Shown piece by piece: positions 1-5,731 of a DNA stretch of 5,731 nt (within the stretch, counting starts at the first letter, position 1; every line of letters begins with the position of its first letter). The stretch spans positions 1-5,731 of the forward strand of contig JANTFQ010000162.1 of assembly GCA_024763405.1 (NCBI GenBank). Reading direction: 5' to 3'. Under the pieces are notes generated by a model. The model saw only the letters and a list, made by a program, of their open reading frames with translations. It was not told the DNA's origin and ran no database searches. The position numbers and the translations under genes were made by a program. The DNA comes from Calditrichaceae bacterium (GTDB lineage: Bacteria; Calditrichota; Calditrichia; Calditrichales; Calditrichaceae).

Positions 1-93
1 TTTGACCGCCCGGTCGTTGCACAGGGCAAAATTATCCGAATGATTTTCTTTTGAAGGGGAAGAGTAGGGATGTGCAAAATACCATAATTCCAT
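1..93 (-). CDS. 5' end of a small nucleoside 2-deoxyribosyltransferase-like (DUF1937/DUF4406-type) protein, partial
   Basis: The ATG at 93-91 opens a frame that stays free of stops for 31 codons to the window edge, so only the N-terminus is seen. It starts MELWYFAHPYSSPSKEN and continues with an N-F-A-L-C-N-D-R-A-V-K stretch. A short hydrophobic beta strand ending in a YFAHPYS-like turn, followed by a helix with Asn, Arg, Ala and Lys, is the pattern I know from small Rossmann-like proteins of the nucleoside 2-deoxyribosyltransferase superfamily, including the DUF1937 and DUF4406 families often found in phages and bacteria. The start is supported by an AAGGA site seven bases upstream. The gene lies 69 bases after the macroglobulin stop on the same strand, so co-transcription is possible, but no functional link is evident. 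That a gene starts here is fairly sure. The family call rests on about 30 residues and is tentative; enzymatic activity cannot be judged because the catalytic region lies outside the window. Confidence 0.6.
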   Translation of the reverse strand, partial: MELWYFAHPYSSPSKENHSDNFALCNDRAVK

Positions 94-100
94 TTAAAAT

Positions 101-105
101 TCCTT
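101..105 (-). promoter_or_regulatory. Shine-Dalgarno site for the downstream partial gene
   Basis: The minus strand reads AAGGA inside a purine run (AAAAAAGGAA), separated by seven bases from the ATG at 93. This good match at normal spacing is the main support for the start of the partial gene at 1-93. Confidence 0.7.
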
Positions 106-145
106 TTTTATAAATTGTGAACACACGAATTAATCCGGGTGTTTT

Positions 146-161
146 CGATTATCATTAATCG
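146..161 (-). repeat. Short inverted repeat just after the macroglobulin stop codon
   Basis: One base past the TAG, the minus strand reads CGATTA-ATGA-TAATCG, a perfect six-base-pair stem with a four-base loop. It is AT-rich and is followed by GAAAAC, not a U tract, so it does not look like an efficient intrinsic terminator. It could be a weak 3' mRNA-stabilising hairpin or chance in AT-rich DNA. The rest of the 94-162 gap shows only the ribosome binding site of the next gene and an imperfect AT-rich palindrome around GATTAATT. Confidence 0.35.
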
Positions 162-162
162 T

Positions 163-3100
163 CTACCGTCCGATTACGTCGACCTGCATTCCCGCTTTCT
201 GGGCGCGGAAGCCGTGATTGTACATCGCCTCGGCCAGCGCGGGTGGCAGGAAAAAACTGCCTTTGGTCACCGCGTTGAGTTTAATTGCGAAATCCAAGCC
301 GCTGCCGCCCAAATCAAAAAACCACATCGCCCGGTCGTCGCGGAAGTCGCGGTAGGTCTCCCTGTCCAGATGCCAGTTGCGCATCCACTGTGGCCGTTCA
401 TTGGCGGTAAGCATATAATTATCAATTTCCCAGCCGGCCGGAAGCAGTTGTGTAAGCGCCAGGTCCTTAATTGTATAATGCAGTTCGGAAGAACGTTTAA
501 CCCGGAAGTACATCCAGAAACTTTGCCCCTGCCGTAACGAAGCAGGATTGATTTTCATCCCATCTTCATCGAGAAACTTTACTTCCAGACGAATGTTATG
601 CGCTTCATCTTTCCCTGTATAACGCAGAGGCAGCCCCGACCATTCCAGTTCGGCAAAAACACGCTTCACACTGGTTTGGGCATCCAGTTCGAGGGTAACC
701 TGTTTGCCAAATCCCCCGGTGATGGCAACGCTGTAACTGATTTTATCCGTTTTAAAAGGAATTTTACTGCCGTCTGCCAAAACAACGTTTCCGCTCATTT
801 GCTTTGGCTGATCGCCATCGCCTTCCACCGCCCGCAGGTATTTACCGAGGGCCACAAGCATCACGCCGCTGGACTGCGTGGAATACCAGTCGTCGGACGA
901 AAGCGCGACGGCCAGTTCGTCGGCTACTTCGGAAGCGAGATTCCAGCGTTTGAAGCGGATCAGCTGTTCCAGAATAAGCGCTTTATCACGGTAGAGAGAA
1001 CCGAAACTGCGTGAAAAATAGGGATATTTCTGCGTGGAAATCCCGGCTCCGGCAATAATGCTTTCGGCGGCCTTTTTACGTCCGGCCAGGGCATACGCGG
1101 CGGCGAGCAGCCAGTGTTCGGTGTCGTTCATCGCCGATAAATAATTTTCGCGCAGCAGATTCATAGAACCCAGCGGTGGATGTTCTGCCAGGGCAAGGAC
1201 GTACACGGCATATACTTTTTCCAGCAGTTCCCACTTCGATGAAATACGCAGTTGTTTTTCGGTAAAGGCAACGGTGTTATCAAGCAGATCCGATGGAATA
1301 TGATATCCGGCCTGCATCGCTTCAACTAAAAAATGTACGGCATACAGGGTTCCCCAAACAGAAACGGCGCTGTTGCCCGGCCAGTAGGAAAATCCGCCAC
1401 TGGTTAGCTGGAATCGGCTTAAACGGTAAATGGTTTCGTTAATGTCTTTGTCAATATCGTGTTTGGCCGCCTGTGATTTGGGAATAAAATCCTGAATGTA
1501 AAGCTGGGGAAAAGCGGCCGAAACAGTCTGCTCCACACAGCCGTAAGGATACCGAATGAGCTGCAGGATACGCCGCGTCAGTTTGATATTGGGCCGGCGC
1601 CGGAGATGCAGGCGGGCGGAGTTGGAACCGGGCAACCCGTCTGCGGGAACCGTAAAGGAGACCTGTTGACCCGGCTCCACGGTTTTCTGCTCGTAGCGGG
1701 TCAGACGTGGTGAAGAGGGACGAACCGCAAGTTCTTTTTTAAATGTTGTACTGAATTGCACACCCTGCGCTTTCAGGGAAACAGTCGCCTGGCCGGTTGC
1801 CTGATTCGCTTTAAGGGTAAAAAATACATCCTGCTGACCCGCTTCTGTAAAATGCAGGATTTGCTGGCTGGCGCCGTTAATCTGCAGCGGCTCGTTTACC
1901 GAAAGCTGTATTTTTATATCTTCGGCTTTTGAACTGGTTTTAAATATGGTAACGGGCAGCGTAAATAAATCACCCGGCGAAGCCGCCCGTGGCAGGGAAG
2001 GCAGCAGCATCAGCGGTTTTTTTACAGGGACGGTTTTTTGCGCATTTCCATAACGTTTTCCGTTAACGGCCACAACCATTACCCGTACCGCGCCGATATA
2101 ATCCGGCATTTTAAATTCCGCTTTGGCCCGGCCGTTTTTATCGGTCTGAATAATTCCGCTGAACAGGCTGACCGGCCGAAAGCGGTTTTTCTGAGGGGAG
2201 AGTTGTCCCTGCCGGTACGCTTCTTCCTCAAGCATCCCGCCGCCAATGGAAAAAGTACTGAAAATAGCGCCGTGATTCATCCCGATTACCTGGTCAAACA
2301 AATCGCTGGTGCGGATATTGAGGCGTTGTTTGCTAAAAAAGGTTTTCCAGGGATCCGGAGTGGAAAATCGGGTCAGGCTGAGCAGACCTTCATCCACGAC
2401 GGTGATGGTCAGTTGGGCGGGACTCTTATCTTCGGTTTGTACGTTTACCGTAAACGGTTTGCCGGGCTGAAGTTCTTCGGGCAGGTCAATTTTCAGCGGC
2501 AGGCGGGTGGCGGCCGATTCCACCACAAGCGGAACGACCCCGTACATCCGCACGGGACGATCGTTTTGCACCAGTGTCTGCGGCTGAATCACGGAAACAG
2601 AGGCGTACACATTGGGCAGCATTTCTTCGCTAATGGGAATCCGTAAAATCTGTTCGTTGGATTTGGCGCTGCTTTTTATCCAGCGGGATTCCAGAATTGC
2701 ACCGCCTTTTTCGATCGTGAATAAAATCGTGGCCTTTTTTGGAACCGGAAAACGCAGCACCGCTTCCTCGCCGGGATGGTACACATTCTTATCGGTTTGC
2801 AGGGCCAGAATACCGGCATCCCGCGCCGGATTGGCTTCGCTGCCCCAGGCGTAGGCCTGAAAGAAAAATCCACTGGAATGGCCACCCTTTTCATCGTCCT
2901 GCACTTCCACAAAATACTGGCCGCGATCCTGCGCCCTAAACATAAAAGAGATGGGACGACTACCGGAAATCAGCGTTCCCTCTTTAAGCAGTTCGGTGCT
3001 GCGATCCCGTTTAAAACGCAGGCGAAAACGGTCGCGGGAATTGTATTCGTACCACCAGTGCTGTTCATTTTTATAAATGCGGTATTTAAGCCTGCGCCCG

Positions 3101-5658
3101 GATTTTGCCCGCCCACTGGAATCCACCAGAACAACCGGCACTTTCAGTTCACTGCCGGTGCGCACGGAGCCGTAGCGGGTTTGCGGTTTTTTTACACCCA
3201 CATAATAGGAGTAAGGATCGATGGAAATATCGAGACCGGATTGTGCCGGTCGACCGCTTTTTTCAAATACCTTTACCGTGATTCGGCCCCTAACCGCCGA
3301 AGGCGCGGTGCTGGGTTTGGGAAGATTCCAGAGAACCTGTTTCTCTCCGCCGGCATCCAACCTACCGGAATAGAGATTAAAACGTGTGGAACGAAATTCG
3401 CGGGAAGGATTTCGGAACAGGAAATCTTTAAACGGTTTAAAGGTTCGTGCCGCTCCCGTCAACTCGATGGAAACATCGCTTTTCAGATTTGATGCGGGAT
3501 TGCCCATCAGGTAAGCGCTGGTAATTTTGAGCGAAAGCTGCTTATCCGCAGGGCCAAAATGTGTTGGTGTTTCCAGTTCTATTTTTAAACGCTCGGGCAA
3601 GACGGTTTCTATTTTTAACGGCTTATAAAATTTTTGCCCGGCAGCCTCAAATTCCGCCCGGTAGGTTCCGGTAATATCGCTAACCTCTCCCGTATAGGAA
3701 AAATTATAGAAGCCGTCTTTGCCGTTTTTCAGGGTTTCCCGGAAAACCGTTTGCTGCCGGGGATTTTTAATGGACAGGGTAACCGGGTGGCCGGCGGGAA
3801 AAGTATTTTGCTCGTTACGAAAAATGGCGCTAAGATTAATGGTATCCCCGGGACGGTACACACCGCGTTCGGTGTAAATAAAAGCCCGTATGCCGCTGTC
3901 CGAAGTTTTCAGGCCTTTCGTGTCAAAAGTCGAAAGGTTCCAGCGCATACTGTTCGGAGTCAGTACGCTGCGCTGCCCGTCCTTTTCGGCCGTTATATAA
4001 AAAATTTTATCCGGAATATTTCGGAGAACCGCTTTCCCCTCATTATCAGTGCGTGCCGAAGCCAGCGGCTGATTCTGAAACGAAAACAGTTTTATCCGTA
4101 CATCCGAAAGCGGTTTGGCCTGCACCAAATCACTGACAAAAACATAGTGATTCTTGTCGGCCTGTTTATAGGTAATACCCAAATCGCTGATAATCAGCGG
4201 CTTGTAAATGGTACCGTGCTGATAAAGATAGCCGTAAGAAGAGGGATCGTTGTAATAATCGTAGCGGCGGTTGTAGCGCAGATTAGTTTCATCTTTTTTG
4301 TAAATCATATCTTCGTGCTTAAATGAAATCTGAACCAGAAACAAACCGTTCTTTTCCTTTTTAAGCAGCGCTTTTAAATCCAGTTCGTGCTGCAGCCAGC
4401 GATTTTGTTCACTGCCGATAATTAATTCCTTTTTAACCACATCCACGCCTACCTGATGAATATTATAGCCAAAACTTTCGCGGCGTTTTTTCTTGCCATT
4501 CAGGTTTTCCATATGCAGAAACTGCCCCAGGTTGGAATCGAAAACTTTGATAATTTTCAAATCAACCCGGCGCACATTGACCGTTTGAAAAAGGATTTTC
4601 TGTTCGTTGCTGGAAGGAAGGAAAACGCCGTTGCCGGAGAAACGTATTTCGGGCAGAAGATTTTCGAACTGTATTTTTTTGCTGAATTCTTTTTTTAGCT
4701 TTACGGCCAGTTTGCTGCGCACGCCGGGTTTGACGACGAGCGAATAGGTTTGCCCGTGTTCGAACGGCGCTCTTACAAATATCTGGTTCCCGGTGATGTT
4801 TAAAGAAAGGGGCAGGGACGGCCGAATCTGGATAAAACCCTTTAAATCCTGTTGGGCCATCAGCGGGTCGGAAAAATTAATCTGCAATTGCGGCCGGGCT
4901 TTATCCGCCTGCACCTGCACATCGGTGATGCTAAGCGCCTGAAAGCGGGGCAGGGAAAAAGTCTGTTTAAATGGAGTGGAAAGCTCCAGCGTCTTTTGAT
5001 TGAGAGAAAAAACGATGGATTGTTTGTTTTTTGTTCTGCTGAGCGGTTTGGATAAAAAGGTGAAATTATGGCCGGAAGCATCGGTCTGCCAGGTAAGGGT
5101 GATTTTTTTGCCGTTCAGTTTTACAAGAGCGGCCTCTTTGAGCTGCCCGGCTTGCAGCGCTTCGGTAAATGTAATTGTCCCTTTAAAACGCAAATGCCCG
5201 GGGTCCTCATTTTTATCCGGGATAAAATCCGCGCTGAATGTTTCCACCTCTCTTCCGGCTGTTTCGAAACGAAACTGAAATGGCAGCAGCGTTTTACTTT
5301 GTTGATTCAGCAGCAGGCTCAGATTCAGTTTGGCCTGCCAGGGCTGGCGCATCGGCAGACGGGAATTCGGTTTAAAAACCAGGGTGTGCTTATCCTGCCA
5401 AAAAGTTTTTCCATCAATATCCGGCTCAAAGGCGAACACGGCTTTTTTCAGCGTCTGGTTCAGCAGGGTGGAATCGACAACATTTGTGCTGAAGATGACC
5501 CGGATGTCCGCAGAGCTACTGATAGTTCCGGAAGTGGAACCACTGATCAGTTTAGCGGTTTCCAGCGGGTAGCTGATTTCGGCCTGCGGCGTTTTTTCTT
5601 TACAGCCGGCAGACAACAGAATAATCAGACTTAAGATGGAAAGGACAGGGAGGCGCAT
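163..5658 (-). CDS. Bacterial alpha-2-macroglobulin lipoprotein with intact thioester (ECAM/YfhM-like protease trap)
   Basis: Predicted envelope-anchored broad-range protease inhibitor of 1831 residues, longer than E. coli YfhM (about 1650). Order along the protein: lipoprotein signal peptide with lipobox LSAG-C19; beta-rich modules resembling SbsA-type Ig domains at about 30-135, 140-235 and 240-330; a tyrosine-rich insert at about 461-481; the MG2 hallmark GVYRPGD at 599-605; the bait-region domain from about 945 (TDKNVYHPGEE) to VVDEGLLSLT at 1087-1096; candidate bait at 1127-1160; the A2M domain, with a G-x-x-x-T-D-x-x-G-R-A segment at 1168-1178 and MPDYIGAVRVM at 1184-1194; thioester domain at about 1345-1615 with YPYGCVEQT at 1370-1378; and the bMG10 C-terminal domain at about 1655-1831 with LLPAGWEI at 1738-1745. 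The ATG at 5658 is chosen because it gives a complete signal peptide and has GGAG five bases upstream. Family knowledge: bait cleavage exposes the Cys-Gln thioester, which covalently traps the protease. The frame is intact, with no frameshift. Target protease and exact membrane face are unknown. Confidence 0.95.
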   Translation of the reverse strand: MRLPVLSILSLIILLSAGCKEKTPQAEISYPLETAKLISGSTSGTISSSADIRVIFSTNVVDSTLLNQTLKKAVFAFEPDIDGKTFWQDKHTLVFKPNSRLPMRQPWQAKLNLSLLLNQQSKTLLPFQFRFETAGREVETFSADFIPDKNEDPGHLRFKGTITFTEALQAGQLKEAALVKLNGKKITLTWQTDASGHNFTFLSKPLSRTKNKQSIVFSLNQKTLELSTPFKQTFSLPRFQALSITDVQVQADKARPQLQINFSDPLMAQQDLKGFIQIRPSLPLSLNITGNQIFVRAPFEHGQTYSLVVKPGVRSKLAVKLKKEFSKKIQFENLLPEIRFSGNGVFLPSSNEQKILFQTVNVRRVDLKIIKVFDSNLGQFLHMENLNGKKKRRESFGYNIHQVGVDVVKKELIIGSEQNRWLQHELDLKALLKKEKNGLFLVQISFKHEDMIYKKDETNLRYNRRYDYYNDPSSYGYLYQHGTIYKPLIISDLGITYKQADKNHYVFVSDLVQAKPLSDVRIKLFSFQNQPLASARTDNEGKAVLRNIPDKIFYITAEKDGQRSVLTPNSMRWNLSTFDTKGLKTSDSGIRAFIYTERGVYRPGDTINLSAIFRNEQNTFPAGHPVTLSIKNPRQQTVFRETLKNGKDGFYNFSYTGEVSDITGTYRAEFEAAGQKFYKPLKIETVLPERLKIELETPTHFGPADKQLSLKITSAYLMGNPASNLKSDVSIELTGAARTFKPFKDFLFRNPSREFRSTRFNLYSGRLDAGGEKQVLWNLPKPSTAPSAVRGRITVKVFEKSGRPAQSGLDISIDPYSYYVGVKKPQTRYGSVRTGSELKVPVVLVDSSGRAKSGRRLKYRIYKNEQHWWYEYNSRDRFRLRFKRDRSTELLKEGTLISGSRPISFMFRAQDRGQYFVEVQDDEKGGHSSGFFFQAYAWGSEANPARDAGILALQTDKNVYHPGEEAVLRFPVPKKATILFTIEKGGAILESRWIKSSAKSNEQILRIPISEEMLPNVYASVSVIQPQTLVQNDRPVRMYGVVPLVVESAATRLPLKIDLPEELQPGKPFTVNVQTEDKSPAQLTITVVDEGLLSLTRFSTPDPWKTFFSKQRLNIRTSDLFDQVIGMNHGAIFSTFSIGGGMLEEEAYRQGQLSPQKNRFRPVSLFSGIIQTDKNGRAKAEFKMPDYIGAVRVMVVAVNGKRYGNAQKTVPVKKPLMLLPSLPRAASPGDLFTLPVTIFKTSSKAEDIKIQLSVNEPLQINGASQQILHFTEAGQQDVFFTLKANQATGQATVSLKAQGVQFSTTFKKELAVRPSSPRLTRYEQKTVEPGQQVSFTVPADGLPGSNSARLHLRRRPNIKLTRRILQLIRYPYGCVEQTVSAAFPQLYIQDFIPKSQAAKHDIDKDINETIYRLSRFQLTSGGFSYWPGNSAVSVWGTLYAVHFLVEAMQAGYHIPSDLLDNTVAFTEKQLRISSKWELLEKVYAVYVLALAEHPPLGSMNLLRENYLSAMNDTEHWLLAAAYALAGRKKAAESIIAGAGISTQKYPYFSRSFGSLYRDKALILEQLIRFKRWNLASEVADELAVALSSDDWYSTQSSGVMLVALGKYLRAVEGDGDQPKQMSGNVVLADGSKIPFKTDKISYSVAITGGFGKQVTLELDAQTSVKRVFAELEWSGLPLRYTGKDEAHNIRLEVKFLDEDGMKINPASLRQGQSFWMYFRVKRSSELHYTIKDLALTQLLPAGWEIDNYMLTANERPQWMRNWHLDRETYRDFRDDRAMWFFDLGGSGLDFAIKLNAVTKGSFFLPPALAEAMYNHGFRAQKAGMQVDVIGR
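1528..1539 (-). other. Thioester motif C-V-E-Q (Cys1374 to Gln1377) of the macroglobulin
   Basis: The codons read Cys1374, Val1375, Glu1376, Gln1377 within YPYGCVEQT. The Cys and Gln that form the internal beta-cysteinyl-gamma-glutamyl thioester are both present, so this belongs to the thioester-bearing class (like YfhM/ECAM) and not the class lacking it (like YfaS). Val replaces the more usual Leu at the second position, a conservative change. Tyr1370 and Tyr1372 precede the Cys at -4 and -2, where aromatic residues have been described as shielding the thioester in the Salmonella homologue. Confidence 0.93.
2179..2280 (-). other. Candidate bait region of the macroglobulin (residues about 1127-1160)
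   Basis: Between the end of the bait-region domain core (VVDEGLLSLT, then a D-P-W-K-T-F-F segment) and the FSGII-x-T-D start of the A2M domain lies a low-order stretch containing GMNHG, then FSIGGGMLEEEAYRQ and a Gln/Lys/Arg-rich tail. It has Gly runs plus scattered Phe, Leu, Glu, Arg and Lys, so many protease classes could cut it. This is where bacterial homologues carry the bait loop. The edges are approximate and inferred from position, since bait sequences are not conserved. Confidence 0.6.
5602..5658 (-). other. Lipoprotein signal peptide and lipobox of the macroglobulin
   Basis: Codons 1-19 give one Arg at position 2, a hydrophobic core (LSILSLIILL) and the lipobox L-S-A-G-Cys19. This is a textbook signal peptidase II site; Cys19 becomes the lipidated N-terminus. 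Residues after the cysteine are Lys-Glu-Lys, with no Asp at +2. By the E. coli Lol rule that would favour outer-membrane sorting, but the rule may not hold in this organism. The mature protein then starts with a short polar linker before the first beta-rich module. Confidence 0.92.
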
Positions 5659-5663
5659 AAAAA

Positions 5664-5667
5664 CTCC
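5664..5667 (-). promoter_or_regulatory. Shine-Dalgarno site for the macroglobulin gene
   Basis: The minus strand reads CACGGAGTTTTTATG. The GGAG core lies five bases before the ATG at 5658, slightly short but acceptable spacing. It supports this start, which also gives a complete signal peptide. Confidence 0.7.
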
Positions 5668-5676
5668 GTGTTAAGT

Positions 5677-5731
5677 TTAAAATGGATAACGCAATATATT
5701 CAGCGCAGTCCATAACTGCAAGGGAGAATCC
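5677..5731 (-). CDS. Possible 3' end of an upstream gene, partial
   Basis: Reading the minus strand from 5730, one frame gives DSPLQLWTALNILRYPF and then a TAA stop at 5679-5677. This leaves 18 bases before the macroglobulin ATG, with the ribosome binding site inside that gap, which would be normal operon spacing. The peptide looks protein-like and ends in Phe with Tyr two residues before it, loosely like the last strand of an outer-membrane beta-barrel. Only 17 codons are visible, a second frame is also open across the region, and a possible promoter overlaps it, so this is a weak call. Confidence 0.28.
   Translation of the reverse strand, partial: DSPLQLWTALNILRYPF
5693..5721 (-). promoter_or_regulatory. 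Possible sigma70-type promoter for the macroglobulin gene
   Basis: On the minus strand TTGCAG (5721-5716) and TATATT (5698-5693) are separated by exactly 17 bases. The -10 element matches TATAAT at five of six positions; the -35 matches TTGACA only in TTG. Transcription would begin about 25-30 bases before the start codon. The call competes with the reading in which this DNA is the coding end of an upstream gene (5677-5730), and the organism's promoter consensus is unknown, so it stays tentative. Confidence 0.3.
5705..5719 (-). repeat. Five-base inverted repeat upstream of the macroglobulin gene
   Basis: The minus strand reads GCAGT-TATGG-ACTGC, a perfect five-base-pair inverted repeat with a five-base spacer. 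It overlaps the -35 end and spacer of the possible promoter. It could be an operator half-site pair or a small hairpin, or a chance match given its short length. No U tract follows, so it is not an intrinsic terminator. Confidence 0.3.

Noticed and set aside
146..161. Hairpin after the macroglobulin stop as an intrinsic terminator
   Set aside because: The stem has only two GC pairs and no U tract follows on the transcribed strand.
139..537. Plus-strand frame beginning in the intergenic gap (132 codons)
   Set aside because: Most of it is antisense to the bMG10 domain, and it begins at a non-ATG (GTG) codon with no ribosome binding site seen. It is treated as a shadow.
2038..2646. Plus-strand open frame of 202 codons
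   Set aside because: It is opposite the bait-region and A2M domains, which are clearly coding on the minus strand, and its product looks like nothing recognisable.
2776..3492. Plus-strand open frame of 238 codons
   Set aside because: It lies wholly antisense within the macroglobulin gene, overlaps its conserved domains, has no recognisable family features, and its length follows from the codon bias of the opposite strand.
3634..4326. Plus-strand open frame of 230 codons
   Set aside because: It is antisense to a well-supported coding region. The translation is a shadow with no domain pattern and no credible ribosome binding site linked to a gene neighbourhood.
4674..4696. Two runs of seven A on the coding strand as a possible phase-variation switch
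   Set aside because: They encode Lys-rich KKEFSKK in frame, runs of seven are common at Lys codons in this gene, and the frame is intact. Slippage control cannot be supported from one sequence.
163..5658. A new defence or toxin system hidden in the giant protein
   Set aside because: The domain order and hallmark motifs are those of a known family, the thioester bacterial alpha-2-macroglobulins. No added toxin, nuclease or effector domain is visible at either end.

Overview
The window is filled almost entirely by one very long minus-strand gene (163-5658, 1831 codons). It encodes a bacterial alpha-2-macroglobulin: a lipoprotein with a clear lipobox and an intact thioester motif (CVEQ). Everything else that can be supported is short and also on the minus strand. 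Read in the direction of transcription, from high to low coordinates, there is a possible 3' end of an upstream gene or else a promoter-bearing leader (5677-5731), then the macroglobulin, then a 69-base AT-rich gap, then the first 31 codons of a second gene that runs off the window at base 1.

Organism: the lipobox, the periplasmic or envelope-type macroglobulin and the Shine-Dalgarno-like sites point to a diderm (Gram-negative) bacterium. GC content is about half by eye, and coding is ordinary with no recoding. The large build, with SbsA-like Ig-type modules before the macroglobulin core, a tyrosine-rich insert and WWY-type aromatic segments, resembles forms I associate with the Bacteroidota/Calditrichota/Ignavibacteria side of bacteria more than with the compact enterobacterial ECAM/YfhM. 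This is a weak inference, and no taxonomic marker gene is present.

Function: bacterial alpha-2-macroglobulins are understood as protease traps. A protease cuts the bait region, the protein rearranges, the buried Cys-Gln thioester becomes exposed, and the attacker is bound covalently. All the pieces of that mechanism can be located in the translated sequence: lipid anchor, MG2-type hallmark, bait-region domain, a Gly-rich candidate bait, thioester domain and the C-terminal bMG10 domain. The downstream gene start resembles a small nucleoside 2-deoxyribosyltransferase-like protein, not the penicillin-binding protein PbpC that accompanies this gene in enterobacteria. The genomic setting is therefore different, at least on that side.

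I see no mobile element, CRISPR array, RNA gene or clear intrinsic terminator. The plus-strand open frames are antisense shadows of the large gene.
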